A DNA stretch of 64,000 nucleotides. Source: Dehalococcoidia bacterium (lineage in GTDB: Bacteria > Chloroflexota > Dehalococcoidia > SZUA-161). The translations under genes were made by a program, and so were the position numbers. Under the pieces are notes generated by a model that saw only the letters and a program-made list of their open reading frames with translations, ran no database searches and was not told where the DNA came from. The stretch spans positions 1-64,000 of the forward strand of contig JACWAE010000016.1 of assembly GCA_014874385.1 (NCBI GenBank), given 5' to 3'. Below, in pieces: positions 7,969 through 16,934 of the stretch; the first letter of the stretch is position 1, and every line of letters starts with the position of its first letter.

Positions 7969-9237
7969 TTACCGCGTTTTCTCTATCTTGGGATATTTTC
8001 GAGCCTCGAGCATCTCGATAAAAGACTGAATACGCTCCTTCACCTCAACAGCATCAAATCCCCTCGGATCCACCATATCAGCCTCAAACATCAGGCTGGG
8101 AAGCCCGAGTTCCTCCTTCAGAATGTGTCCGACTTCATACTGATAGGCCGTACAGAACCTGCAGGAATGGTTGGAGTGGAATACAATACCGTCAACACTG
8201 TAATCGCGCACGCGCTTCTTGTACATCTCCGCCTTTCCCCAAGAAGCAGACCTGTTGAAGAAGCATAAATACCTTTCCGCAAGGCTGCCGAAAGGATCGG
8301 AAGGGTTCAGACGACCGCTGAATGCGTTTCCATAGAGGTCAGTCACGAAAGCAGCGCCGAATTCCGCGAAGTAGTTCAGGAGTTTCATGTTGTGATATAT
8401 GGGGAAAAGGTCCCAGATGAGTCGGAACCTCTCATCGGGAACAAAGCCGATACCTTTGTTCACACGCTCCTTGACTTCATCCCTGAGCTCTTCATAGAAG
8501 TCTACTGCCTCTGGCATTCCTCTCAGGGTGACCAAAGGAAACAGGCAGGTGAAGACATCAATCTGGCTTACAGGTGTCGGGATGGCTTTCCTGAGATCGT
8601 CTATGTCGTCCCAGAGAAGGCTTGCCCTGTCTGCGAGTGAAATCACTTCACGAAGTTTCGTCATATCAAGCTTCCTGCCAGTATGCTTCTCCATGAGGGA
8701 AGTCATTTCCCTCAACTGAGCTTCCATATATGCTTTCTGATGAGAGGCGAGGCTTTCGCTGTCCACCGTGTATGCGACATCGATGACAACTAGGGGGCAC
8801 TTGAAATGTCTTTGCAGGGCTTCCCACCATTTGATATGGGTAGTGCAAGCACCTTGAGTAGCTAGAAGGATATCCGGCGCCGGGGGGCCCTGATCTCCGA
8901 AAGCACCCCTTTTCTCAAAGATAGAGCCGAACATACACCGAGCATAAGCACAAAGGTCCTGAGAGTAGCCCTTGCTTTCTGCAGCCTGGCAGAGCTCCGA
9001 CGCTACCTTGCGTGAGGAACAAAGAGCGGCGTAGTTCTCAGGAAAGAATGGAATGCAATTAAAAGCATAGACTATTTCAATGGGGGCCAATGAAGTTATC
9101 CACACCACGGGCTTACGTTCGGCTTTCGCTCTTGCAAGGTCTTTGTAGTATTTCTCATTAAGTGTACTTAGTTCCGCCGACGCAGTTAGCCTGCCCGCTC
9201 TTTCTTTGTCCGTCTGTTTGTCCTGTCTGCTATTCAC
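7969..9237 (-). CDS. 2-Hydroxyacyl-CoA dehydratase / benzoyl-CoA reductase-family subunit (HgdB/BcrC-like)
   Basis: A 422-residue member of the 2-hydroxyacyl-CoA dehydratase D-component family. It carries the PVVWITSLAPIEIVYAFN opening, clustered cysteines (CSSRKVASELC, LCAYARCM) and the C-terminal HSNHSCRFCTAYQ...ELGLPSLMFEADM pattern typical of [4Fe-4S]-binding subunits. Such subunits work in pairs and dehydrate 2-hydroxyacyl-CoA by a ketyl-radical mechanism, or reduce benzoyl-CoA. The GTG start at 9237 has GGAG, formed by the end of the previous gene, 8 bases upstream. It follows its partner subunit by five bases. The ATPase activator that normally injects the electron is not encoded in this block. 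Confidence 0.85.
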   Translation of the reverse strand: MNSRQDKQTDKERAGRLTASAELSTLNEKYYKDLARAKAERKPVVWITSLAPIEIVYAFNCIPFFPENYAALCSSRKVASELCQAAESKGYSQDLCAYARCMFGSIFEKRGAFGDQGPPAPDILLATQGACTTHIKWWEALQRHFKCPLVVIDVAYTVDSESLASHQKAYMEAQLREMTSLMEKHTGRKLDMTKLREVISLADRASLLWDDIDDLRKAIPTPVSQIDVFTCLFPLVTLRGMPEAVDFYEELRDEVKERVNKGIGFVPDERFRLIWDLFPIYHNMKLLNYFAEFGAAFVTDLYGNAFSGRLNPSDPFGSLAERYLCFFNRSASWGKAEMYKKRVRDYSVDGIVFHSNHSCRFCTAYQYEVGHILKEELGLPSLMFEADMVDPRGFDAVEVKERIQSFIEMLEARKYPKIEKTR

Positions 9238-9242
9238 GTGGA

Positions 9243-10349
9243 CTACTCCAACATCTCGATGAAGGCCTGGGCCATCGTCCTAAATCTGCCGCTTGTCCAG
9301 CCCGTATCGCTGTGTTCGATAGAGAGAACGGGGAGCCCTTCTTCCCGAAGTCTGCTCTCTATCCATGGGCGATCATATAGATGTGTATCGCAGTATTTCT
9401 GGACTACTGTTATCACTCCCTTGACCCTGTAGCTTTGCGCTAGCCCAAGGATGCGCTCCAATCTGGACTCTGCGGGGTGCTTGCACGGGCACCTCACTTC
9501 TCGCAGATACCTTTCGGCGATCGCTCTCATCGGTTCCCGTTCTTCTGCGACTCCTGCCCCGTAGTACCTGCTTCCGGTATCCAGGTCGTTGATGACAATC
9601 CTTCCCCCGCAATCTTCTATTGTCTCCAATAGCTCGATGCTCTCGAAATTGTTGCCAGTTACCATCAGTCTCGGGCTGCTCCGCCCGGAATTACTTCCCT
9701 CAGGCAGTCTCCTTAATAGATTCCGAACCATCGCGCTATGCTCTTCCTTCGGCATCACAAGTCCGGCGATCTCAACAGCGAATACATCGCTGCCCGACAA
9801 GGGAGGCGACTCCCTTGTCCCTAGTTCGTAGACTTCCTGCACTAAGGATCGGTTTTGGTTGTAAATTCTAATCGCACAATCCAGGGATTCATCCGTTATC
9901 CGGTTCCCGGAGAAGTCCTCGAGTGATTCTCGAAAAAGGCCCAGTTCGTGCATGGTATATTCAACAGCCTCATCAGTGCCCTGTCCCGGAAGTGGTAAGA
10001 ACCAATAATAAGGAAGCGGAAGGTTGCGTTTCCAAATGCTGTAAAGAACACGGGTCATATCACATGTCTTGGGGAAAACCAGTCCGTCGAGGTAGCCGTA
10101 CGAACCCTTGAGCCCCTGATCGAGGGCGCCCCTCATGTAGGAGCAACAAAACGATGGCAAATGCGCATCAGCCAAGCTTATGTTCTCGGCCGTCCCCCTG
10201 ATCCGCACCGGTATAAGCCCTGCAGCGTATATCAACTCTTCCGGAGTTAGACTGCAGAAATACCCTACTAGCTTTCTGCCCCTCTGCCTCCACCCCTCAG
10301 CCAGTTGGTGTCTGTTTCTGTAGCTCTCGTAGAATTCGGATGAAATCAC
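9243..10349 (-). CDS. 2-Hydroxyacyl-CoA dehydratase / benzoyl-CoA reductase-family partner subunit
   Basis: A 368-residue homologue of the same dehydratase family as its downstream neighbour. It shows LVGYFCSLTPEELIYAAGLIPVRI at the N-terminus, FCCSYMRGALDQG and FPKTCDMTRVLY in the middle, and a C-terminal VVQKYCDTHLYDRPW...EEGLPVLSIEHSD segment. The cysteines in FCC, KTCD and KYCD are candidate cluster ligands. The ATG at 10349 overlaps the stop of the ligase gene (ATGA), showing translational coupling. With the next gene it should form the alpha/beta dehydratase component. Class I benzoyl-CoA reductase subunits are the main alternative, but their ATPase subunits are absent here. Confidence 0.83.
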   Translation of the reverse strand: MISSEFYESYRNRHQLAEGWRQRGRKLVGYFCSLTPEELIYAAGLIPVRIRGTAENISLADAHLPSFCCSYMRGALDQGLKGSYGYLDGLVFPKTCDMTRVLYSIWKRNLPLPYYWFLPLPGQGTDEAVEYTMHELGLFRESLEDFSGNRITDESLDCAIRIYNQNRSLVQEVYELGTRESPPLSGSDVFAVEIAGLVMPKEEHSAMVRNLLRRLPEGSNSGRSSPRLMVTGNNFESIELLETIEDCGGRIVINDLDTGSRYYGAGVAEEREPMRAIAERYLREVRCPCKHPAESRLERILGLAQSYRVKGVITVVQKYCDTHLYDRPWIESRLREEGLPVLSIEHSDTGWTSGRFRTMAQAFIEMLE

Positions 10350-11995
10350 TCTTTATCTAACCCCAGTTCCTTGACAGCCGACTGCCTGATGACGAATTTC
10401 TGTATCTTGCCAGTGGCTGTCATAGGATAATCCTCGACGAATCTCACATATTTAGGTGCCTTGTAATTCGCCATTCTCTCCCTGGCGAACTTGATGATTT
10501 CATCCTGCGTGGCCGTCTCACCTGGCTTTAGCTTGATGAAAGCCATGCCTACTTCGCCCATCCTGCGATCAGGTACGCCCACCACCGATACAATGCTTAT
10601 CTTTGGGTGTGTAAGCAGATAGTTTTCGATTTCAGCCGGATAGACATTCACTCCACCGGTGATGAACATATCCTTGAGTCTGCCCGTGATCTTGATGTAA
10701 TCCTTTTCATCCATGATGCCGAGGTCGCCCGTGTGAAACCATCCCTTGCTGTCAATGGCCATTGCTGTCTCATCCGGCATCTTGTAGTACTCTGTCAGAA
10801 CGTAAAACCCTCGACTGCATAACTCGCCCTGTGTGCCACGAGGCACTTCCTCACCGGTGTCTGGGTTCAGCACCTTCAATTCGCAGTCGGGGAATATCAG
10901 CTTGCCCGCCGTGTGGGCGATAACCTCGGGTGGGTCTCCCGGCTGGGTCATGGTACTCACACCCGTATTCTCAGTGAGACCATAGGCGGATATCAGCTCC
11001 TTGATTCCCATCCTGTCCATTATGGTTCGCACCAAGTCAGGAGACACATCAGCGGCACCGATCATCGAGCTCCGAATAGAGGTTGTATCCCGCTTAGGGA
11101 AGTCGGGGTGATCGAGCATCATGATATACATGGTCGGTGAGCCAGCGAATTTGCTGACCTTCTCCTCCTGAATCAGACGCAGTGCTTCGCTGGGGTCGAA
11201 TGACTCCATGGGAAGGATACACGCCCCATTACAAGCACCCAGCAACATACCCGTCATGTTGCCCATGTTGTGGCTGAACGGGGATACCACCAAAATGCGG
11301 TCGTGGTCCGACATGTTGAGCCTGGCGCTAATACCCTCCATGACCCTGAGGTACTGGTAATGAGTCGTTACCACGCCTTTCGGAAACCCCGTTGTGCCCG
11401 AAGTAAAAGGGATGATATATACGTCTTCCTGTTTCACAGCTTCTTGGGCTTTCTTGAACTCATCGCTCTTCGAATAGTTCTTGCCCGAATTGAGCACAGC
11501 GTAATAGTCTAACATCCCTGGATAATGGCGTTCACCGAACATGATTATCCGCTTTAAGAAAGGAAATGATTCACAGTCGAGCTGACCGGGTTTTGAATCC
11601 TTGAGCTCGGGGCATACGTCATCGATAATAGGAACATAATCGATATTGAGGAAGTGGTCCATCATGAACAGAGTGGTGGAGTCGGACTGCCTGAGTATAT
11701 GCTCGAGTTCATAGGCCTTGTACCTCGTGTTCAGTGGGACAACGGGTGCCCCGATTTTGCTGCAGGCGTAATTAGCGTATACCCACTCCGGCTTGTTCCC
11801 CATCCAGATAGCTACTTTGTCACCTTTCTTTACTCCTAGCTTGAGCAGGGCGTTGGCTAGAGAGTCAACCCTGTCCATCAGGACATCGTAGTTGATCCGC
11901 TGCTGCCCCGCGACAATCGCCTCCCTCTTCGGGTAGGTCGCTGCCACGCCGCTTATGATGCTTCCCAGAGTATCACCTGCGGTCAGCTTCAACAT
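10346..11995 (-). CDS. AMP-forming acyl-CoA synthetase/ligase
   Basis: A 549-residue ANL-superfamily enzyme that activates a carboxylic acid to its CoA thioester through an acyl-adenylate. It has the P-loop FTSGTTGFPKG (about residue 197), YGLTENTGV, GWFHTGDLG, the hinge GRLKDMFITGG and the C-terminal catalytic lysine in PMTATGKIQK. The frame opens at GTG 12001, but GAGGAG lies five bases before the ATG at 11995. It is sandwiched between the fused 2-oxoacid:ferredoxin oxidoreductase and the dehydratase subunits, so it may activate a 2-hydroxy or enoic acid (as FldL does) or the acyl product of the pathway. Substrate unknown. Confidence 0.9.
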   Translation of the reverse strand: MLKLTAGDTLGSIISGVAATYPKREAIVAGQQRINYDVLMDRVDSLANALLKLGVKKGDKVAIWMGNKPEWVYANYACSKIGAPVVPLNTRYKAYELEHILRQSDSTTLFMMDHFLNIDYVPIIDDVCPELKDSKPGQLDCESFPFLKRIIMFGERHYPGMLDYYAVLNSGKNYSKSDEFKKAQEAVKQEDVYIIPFTSGTTGFPKGVVTTHYQYLRVMEGISARLNMSDHDRILVVSPFSHNMGNMTGMLLGACNGACILPMESFDPSEALRLIQEEKVSKFAGSPTMYIMMLDHPDFPKRDTTSIRSSMIGAADVSPDLVRTIMDRMGIKELISAYGLTENTGVSTMTQPGDPPEVIAHTAGKLIFPDCELKVLNPDTGEEVPRGTQGELCSRGFYVLTEYYKMPDETAMAIDSKGWFHTGDLGIMDEKDYIKITGRLKDMFITGGVNVYPAEIENYLLTHPKISIVSVVGVPDRRMGEVGMAFIKLKPGETATQDEIIKFARERMANYKAPKYVRFVEDYPMTATGKIQKFVIRQSAVKELGLDKE

Positions 11996-12004
11996 GTTCA
12001 CTCC

Positions 12005-14095
12005 TCAAACCAGATTCCCGGCAGTCAACCTTTCTAGGTTGCTCTCTACCTCCGCTTGGATTTCTGCGACTTGAGCTTTCGTGAGGTGCGAGAATCTCCC
12101 CTGCTTCATGAGGTATTCTTCCACGGGTTTCCTGTCCTTGGGCAACTTATTGAGAGTTAGCTTTCGATTTTCGTACTCATAGAGCACAACAGTCCCTGTC
12201 TCCACCGCGAGACGGGAGATTTCAATGCTGAGGGCTGGGTCATACTCCCATCCAGGAGGGCAAGGACAGATAATGTGTATGAAAGATGGTTTGTTCAGTC
12301 CCCTTGCCTTCTTTAACTTTCGCTTCAGATCTGAGGGATAGGCTGGTGATGCGGTTGCTATATAGATGTCTCCATGAGCGGCAACGATTTGCTCGATATT
12401 CTTGACCCTGCCCTTTCTTCCCTCGAGTGTAGTCTTCGTCTTCGCGGCGTATGGCGTGGACCCACTGCTCTGGACTCCGGTGTTCATGTAAGCCTGGTTG
12501 TCGTAGCAGATGTAGATTATCCTGTGGCCCCGCTCCAGCGCTGCCGAAAATGTCTGAAGTCCAATGTCATACAATGCACCATCCCCGGCTATCAGAACTA
12601 GGTCGGCCTTTATCCCCTTCAGCTTCATCGCGACTTCAATGCCGCTAGCCGCTGCTCCAGCGTGGCTGTAGGTGAAGAAAAAATACGGAACGCGCCATGC
12701 GGTCGTAGGGTAGAGATTACTAAACGCCATACCACAGCCCGCGTTGCTCACGACCACGGTATTCTTGCCGAAGGCATCCATAGCCTGACGGATTGCGCCC
12801 GCGCTCATACAGCCGACACAGGCCACAGTACCCTTGCCCAGGGGACTTTCCCCCTCATTCACGACTTCCCTGTCAACCTGCTCTCCATTCACCAGCTTCT
12901 CGTAGTTGTCCCAGCCACAGAGTGTTGCCGTTCTCTCGTCATCTACAGCCTGGAACCACTCAACCCACTCACCGTCGCTCTTGAACCACTTGTTGAGGAT
13001 CTCGTCAGTGGGGCGGGCTGTGATATCTCTCGCGCTGATAATCATATTAGAGATGGTCGACTTCGATTTCTGTAGCGCCGCCCTGACCTCGATGCATGAT
13101 ACCCCGTAGGTGGCTCCCGGCGAACACGCCCGATCGATAACCAGCACCTTCCCGGCATGCGACAGCGCCGCTCTGACCTCCTCCTCTGGGAAGGGCCTGA
13201 AAACGCGTATTTTCAGGAGGCCAATCTTCTTACCCTGGGCCCGGTACTCATCGATCTTCTCCCTCAATATGCTCACCACAGATCCCATCGCAACTACCAC
13301 CATTTCCGCGTCATCCGTCTTGTAGGCTTCTACCAGGTCATATTTGCGGCCGAACATCTCAGCAAACTCCCTGCATACCTCCCTTATAACAGGTTTGGCA
13401 TCCTGCATCGCCTGGTACTGATGCCGCTTGAAATTGACATAGTGCTGCATGACTCCAATCCCGACCACCATCGGATAGTCCAAGTCTACGAAGACATGCT
13501 TGGGCCTGTAGGCCGGCAGAAACCTGTCAACAAGATTCTGCTCCGGAACATCTACCGGCTCGAAGCTGTGGCTCATGCGGAGTCCCTCGGAAACCACAAA
13601 AGAAGGCAGTAGTACCTTCTCATTCTCGCCGATCTTGTACGCCATGATCAAGGAGTCGATTATCTCCTGGTTGTTCTCACATATGTACTGAATGAAGCTC
13701 GCGTCCCGCTCCGACAGGCAATCGGAATGGTCGCTCAAGAGTCCCTGTGGTAACCCTATCTCTCGGCTGTTGATTGCGAGCACGATAGGTAGTGCCATGC
13801 CAGACGCTGCCCAAAGCATCTCGCGCATGAGGGCCAATCCTTGGGAGCACGTGCAACTGAAGCTCCGGCAACCCGCCGCCGTAGCACCGGCGCAGATTCC
13901 CATAGCGCCTATCTCGGATTCGGCATTCACGATCTGCGCATCAAGCTCGCCTCGCTTGCTCATCATATGAAGTTCTTCGGACGCAGGCGTTGCGGGTGTA
14001 ATTGGATAAGCACTCACCACCTGCACCCTGGATAACCTTGCACCATGTGCTATGCTCTGATTTCCGGACAGGAACATCCGCATCTCATACCTCAC
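12005..14095 (-). CDS. 2-Oxoacid:ferredoxin oxidoreductase, fused alpha-beta subunit
   Basis: A 696-residue fusion of PorA and PorB. Residues 1-390 are the alpha part (SGNQSIAHGA, VVSAYPITPATPASEEL) and about 420-696 the beta part. The beta part has cluster cysteines C426, C429 and C454 plus the IICPCPPGW pair, and the thiamine-diphosphate motif GDG at 504-506 followed by YDNQAYMNTG. The enzyme oxidatively decarboxylates a 2-oxoacid to acyl-CoA, or runs in reverse, with ferredoxin. Gene order gamma, delta, alpha-beta and the short overlaps support one complex. The block also encodes a 2-hydroxyacid dehydrogenase and ligase, so aromatic or branched-chain 2-oxoacids from amino acids are plausible substrates, but pyruvate is not excluded. 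Confidence 0.92.
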   Translation of the reverse strand: MRYEMRMFLSGNQSIAHGARLSRVQVVSAYPITPATPASEELHMMSKRGELDAQIVNAESEIGAMGICAGATAAGCRSFSCTCSQGLALMREMLWAASGMALPIVLAINSREIGLPQGLLSDHSDCLSERDASFIQYICENNQEIIDSLIMAYKIGENEKVLLPSFVVSEGLRMSHSFEPVDVPEQNLVDRFLPAYRPKHVFVDLDYPMVVGIGVMQHYVNFKRHQYQAMQDAKPVIREVCREFAEMFGRKYDLVEAYKTDDAEMVVVAMGSVVSILREKIDEYRAQGKKIGLLKIRVFRPFPEEEVRAALSHAGKVLVIDRACSPGATYGVSCIEVRAALQKSKSTISNMIISARDITARPTDEILNKWFKSDGEWVEWFQAVDDERTATLCGWDNYEKLVNGEQVDREVVNEGESPLGKGTVACVGCMSAGAIRQAMDAFGKNTVVVSNAGCGMAFSNLYPTTAWRVPYFFFTYSHAGAAASGIEVAMKLKGIKADLVLIAGDGALYDIGLQTFSAALERGHRIIYICYDNQAYMNTGVQSSGSTPYAAKTKTTLEGRKGRVKNIEQIVAAHGDIYIATASPAYPSDLKRKLKKARGLNKPSFIHIICPCPPGWEYDPALSIEISRLAVETGTVVLYEYENRKLTLNKLPKDRKPVEEYLMKQGRFSHLTKAQVAEIQAEVESNLERLTAGNLV

Positions 14096-14381
14096 TTTCC
14101 ACCATCATGATTGCACCATGAGGACATTCGTGGGCGCATATCCCACAACCCTTGCAGTACTCCATGTCTATCCTGATGCGCGGAGTGGATGATGGAGCCG
14201 ACTTATCTACATTGAGCCTCTCTATGCAGTAATCGGGGCATAACTCGGAGCAAATCTTGCATCCCTTGCATTTTTCATACTCAATAACCGGTTCGCTCAA
14301 CCTCCAACTCCCCGTCTTATTGATGAGGGCCATGTTATCCGATAGGTGAATCGCCGTTCCTCTGATGTATGCCTTAGCCAT
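14085..14381 (-). CDS. porD: 2-Oxoacid:ferredoxin oxidoreductase delta subunit (2x[4Fe-4S] ferredoxin)
   Basis: A 98-residue ferredoxin-like subunit with two CxxCxxCxxxC sites: CKGCKICSELCPDYC and CKGCGICAHECPHG. It passes electrons from the thiamine-diphosphate site to free ferredoxin. It overlaps the gamma gene upstream by 8 bases and the fused alpha-beta gene downstream by 11 bases, so the three are translated together. The N-terminal 30 residues resemble the usual PorD leader. Confidence 0.9.
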   Translation of the reverse strand: MAKAYIRGTAIHLSDNMALINKTGSWRLSEPVIEYEKCKGCKICSELCPDYCIERLNVDKSAPSSTPRIRIDMEYCKGCGICAHECPHGAIMMVESEV

Positions 14382-14910
14382 GCTTCACCTCTTCATAGCC
14401 AGCCCTAATGGCTTGGATGTTCGCCTTCTGCTTCTCCTGCGATAACCACGCCAGCATCAAAGATGCGGACTTCTCCAGTGATGCCAGGCTAACAAGACCT
14501 GTAATAGCTGCGAATGCACCAAGCATTACCGTGTTGGGAATCGGCATCCTAAGGATTTCGAGTGCGATTCTTCTGGCGTTGACATACGTCGCCTCGTGCT
14601 TCATTCCTAGAGGTTTAGAAGCGTTTACCACTAGTCTGCCCCCTTCGACCATACCGGCTTCCACGTCAACCACTCTCACAAGAGCTGGGTTCAAGACTAC
14701 CACTATATCAGGATCAATGATGGCGCCCCGTTCTGCGACGAACTTGTCACTGATCCTGGCGTAGGCTTCGACCGGCGCTCCCCTTCTCTCGAAACCAGCT
14801 CCCATGCTTGACTGGCCGTACTTCCCATCATAGGTGGCCGCTGCGCACAGAATATGAGCGAACGTAACTGCCCCCTCGCCTCCTCTACCGTGGACCCTTA
14901 TCTTCACCAT
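14374..14910 (-). CDS. porG: 2-Oxoacid:ferredoxin oxidoreductase gamma subunit
   Basis: A 178-residue PorG with the glycine-rich start VHGRGGEGAVTFAHIL and the family block GQSSMGAGFERRGAPVEAYARI, typical of CoA-binding gamma subunits. Length is normal. It follows the 2-hydroxyacid dehydrogenase gene by 49 bases and overlaps porD. It belongs to the same complex as the two downstream genes. Confidence 0.92.
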   Translation of the reverse strand: MVKIRVHGRGGEGAVTFAHILCAAATYDGKYGQSSMGAGFERRGAPVEAYARISDKFVAERGAIIDPDIVVVLNPALVRVVDVEAGMVEGGRLVVNASKPLGMKHEATYVNARRIALEILRMPIPNTVMLGAFAAITGLVSLASLEKSASLMLAWLSQEKQKANIQAIRAGYEEVKHG

Positions 14911-14959
14911 TTAATTAACTCTCCAAAACGATATTTGTCCGTAATGGCCTGCTCAATCA

Positions 14960-15946
14960 CTAGTTGACGACATACTTTGGTTCTTCACCTCGTACAACCC
15001 TGATTATGTTCCCCAGCGAAGTCTCGTAGAAATTCCTGTGAAGATCCTCTGCGGTCACCCCGCCGATGTGAGGTGTCAGTACGACGTTGTCGAGCTTGAG
15101 TAACCTGCTATTCTTGGGTGGCGGATCGCCATGCTCAGCATAAACGTCCAGGCCTGCACCGCGAATTTTCTTCTGCTCCAGTATGTCAGCCAGGGCCTCT
15201 TCGTCGACTATTGCGCCTCTGGAGGTGTTTATCAGATATGCCGTGGGCTTCATCATCTCCAGTTGTTTTCTGCCGATAAGGCCTCTGGTATCAGGGGTGA
15301 GCAAGGCGTTTATACTGACGTAATCGGAGGTCTTCAACAGCTCATCCAGAGAAACTGATTTGACGGTGAAATCGAGGTCCTTGGTGTCCTTGCGATATGG
15401 GTCAAAATATTGAATCTTCATCCCGAATCCGTTGGCTAGCCTGGCAACCTGAGCGCCTATCTTGCCCATACCCACGATTCCAAGAAGCTTGTCCCTGAGT
15501 TCGTAGACTCTGCCCACGCATTCTTCCAGTATATACTCCCCAGCCTTCATCGTCCGGTCACACCTGACTAAGTTCTTCGAGATAGCGAGCATAAGCATAA
15601 GCGTGTGCTCAGCAACAGGGATGACGCCGGCTCCGCCAGCGTTTGACACGTTGATGCCTCTCTCCCTGGCCGCCTTCAAGTCAATGTTATCATAGCCAGC
15701 GCCACACTGCTGAATGAAAATAACCTTGTCGGCCTTCTCTAATATATTGCGGTTCACCCTGTTCCGGGCACTCACTAATATGTCCACGCCTGGCACTTTC
15801 GCTACTAACTCTTGCTCGCTGCCCTGCTCAACCACCTCGAAATCTAGCCTAGCCGCATCTTCGGGAAATCTATTTTTCGCATGATCGATCATGCTCCTAA
15901 GCATGGGGTCCGCGATAAGAACCTTGAATCTTCTGCTTGACATCAT
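14960..15946 (-). CDS. D-isomer-specific 2-hydroxyacid dehydrogenase
   Basis: A 328-residue NAD-dependent dehydrogenase that interconverts a 2-oxoacid and a D-2-hydroxyacid. It shows the Rossmann loop GIVGMGKIGAQVARLA, the substrate-binding arginine in INTSRGAIVDEEAL and the catalytic histidine in LTPHIGG. Phosphoglycerate dehydrogenase, glyoxylate reductase and D-aryl-lactate dehydrogenase share this fold. As first gene of the operon, next to a 2-oxoacid oxidoreductase and a 2-hydroxyacyl-CoA dehydratase, an aryl- or alkyl-lactate dehydrogenase role is the best fit. The GTG at 15955 belongs to the GTGAGG ribosome-binding region; the start is ATG at 15946 or 15943. Confidence 0.88.
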   Translation of the reverse strand: MMSSRRFKVLIADPMLRSMIDHAKNRFPEDAARLDFEVVEQGSEQELVAKVPGVDILVSARNRVNRNILEKADKVIFIQQCGAGYDNIDLKAARERGINVSNAGGAGVIPVAEHTLMLMLAISKNLVRCDRTMKAGEYILEECVGRVYELRDKLLGIVGMGKIGAQVARLANGFGMKIQYFDPYRKDTKDLDFTVKSVSLDELLKTSDYVSINALLTPDTRGLIGRKQLEMMKPTAYLINTSRGAIVDEEALADILEQKKIRGAGLDVYAEHGDPPPKNSRLLKLDNVVLTPHIGGVTAEDLHRNFYETSLGNIIRVVRGEEPKYVVN

Positions 15947-15955
15947 AAACCTCAC

Positions 15956-16425
15956 ATTGATTTGCTTCCACGACCCTGATGACTTGAACCAGCCCCCTCT
16001 ATGAAGTTATCGACCAACTCACAACCCGTTCCTTGAGGAGTTCATCTCTGTGACAGATTCGCACGTACCTTTCATTTAACAGTTGTCGCAGACCACATAT
16101 AATACATTGGCGTTGTATAATGGCCTGGTTTGCTAAATTCTTTGGTAGCACCCCTGCCTATATCGCATGACCGTTTGTTTCAATCAAGCCACGCGCACTC
16201 AGACGTGCCTAGCTGATTTCTCCGTGCAATTCACTAGTACATCTTCGCATTAACTCAGCCTTCATCGAAAGGGGTATAACAGTGATATCTCCATACTATT
16301 CCTGTAATCTTGCATCCGTCGTTCCATTTCTCGGAGCCAATATCATATTCCCACTCTATCCACATTGCCTGTAGCTTAACGTAAGTGCACGGAATACTGC
16401 CGTACCATATTATTCAAAATAATTT
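15956..16425. other. Long leader of the catabolic operon
   Basis: About 470 bases separate the first gene of the minus-strand operon from the operator at 16426. If the promoter at 16453-16481 is the one used, this is a long 5' untranslated leader. No recognised riboswitch, small gene or T-tailed hairpin was seen in it. A plus-strand TTGTATAATGG near 16108 resembles a -10 box, but nothing starts behind it. Confidence 0.4.
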
Positions 16426-16481
16426 ACCAAACGTTTGGTCAATACTTTTTGTATGCTAGCACGAACTATTCCGGTTGTCAA
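16426..16481 (-). promoter_or_regulatory. Promoter with overlapping TetR-type operator before the catabolic operon
   Basis: On the minus strand a -35 TTGACA (16476-16481) and -10 TAGCAT (16453-16458) are separated by exactly 17 bases. Thirteen bases after the -10 lies a perfect 14-base palindrome ACCAAACGTTTGGT (16426-16439). The same palindrome core sits at the same relative place behind the tetR promoter and behind a promoter at 28240-28269. It is very likely the operator of the adjacent TetR protein, with the repressor covering the first transcribed bases. Confidence 0.75.
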
Positions 16482-16559
16482 GAGGTAATAAGGGTGGTTC
16501 CGTTCATCTTGGTTGATTTCAATCTCTCTTAATCATCATTACGAGCAAGAGACCACCTA

Positions 16560-16868
16560 TCACTCCCCCCACCTCCGGCGATTTGGCCTACACGCCTTTG
16601 GGTATTTATTACAGATTTCCCTCGCCTGTCTGAATTCTCGGGCAGGACAATATATTTGGCGATAACATTTAACAACTTCACTTATAATTATGTAATGAAT
16701 TAATAGACACGTTCCTATTGTAATTAGTATAATTCCAATAATTGGGGAGGAGGGCATTAACATCTCTCCTGCCCGCTCAAGAATAAAGCCGATGATAAGG
16801 CGTTCGATGCCTCGAACACCTTTCCTCTTCTGGTAATATTCCTTTGACTTATACTGTACCTCGCACAC
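16560..16868 (-). CDS. Possible small membrane protein
   Basis: A 102-residue frame with one or two hydrophobic helices (about residues 38-65: PIIGIILITIGTCLLIHYIIIS) and a basic, cysteine-bearing C-terminus. It lies between the divergent tetR promoter and the operon promoter. The GTG start has no well-placed ribosome-binding site; an internal ATG (MLMPSS, near residue 37) is an alternative. No family is recognised, and it could be a chance frame. Confidence 0.35.
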   Translation of the reverse strand: MCEVQYKSKEYYQKRKGVRGIERLIIGFILERAGEMLMPSSPIIGIILITIGTCLLIHYIIISEVVKCYRQIYCPAREFRQAREICNKYPKACRPNRRRWGE

Positions 16869-16875
16869 CTCATGC

Positions 16876-16932
16876 TTGACACATGAAACTATTCGTGATA
16901 ATCTTACACAATAGGCTTACCAAACGTTTGGG
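16876..16932 (+). promoter_or_regulatory. tetR promoter and operator
   Basis: A strong promoter: -35 TTGACA (16876-16881), 17-base spacer, -10 TAATCT (16899-16904). Fourteen bases further on is the palindrome CCAAACGTTTGG (16920-16931), ending three bases before the first ATG of the TetR gene. The arrangement predicts negative autoregulation. Confidence 0.8.
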
Positions 16933-16934
16933 AA

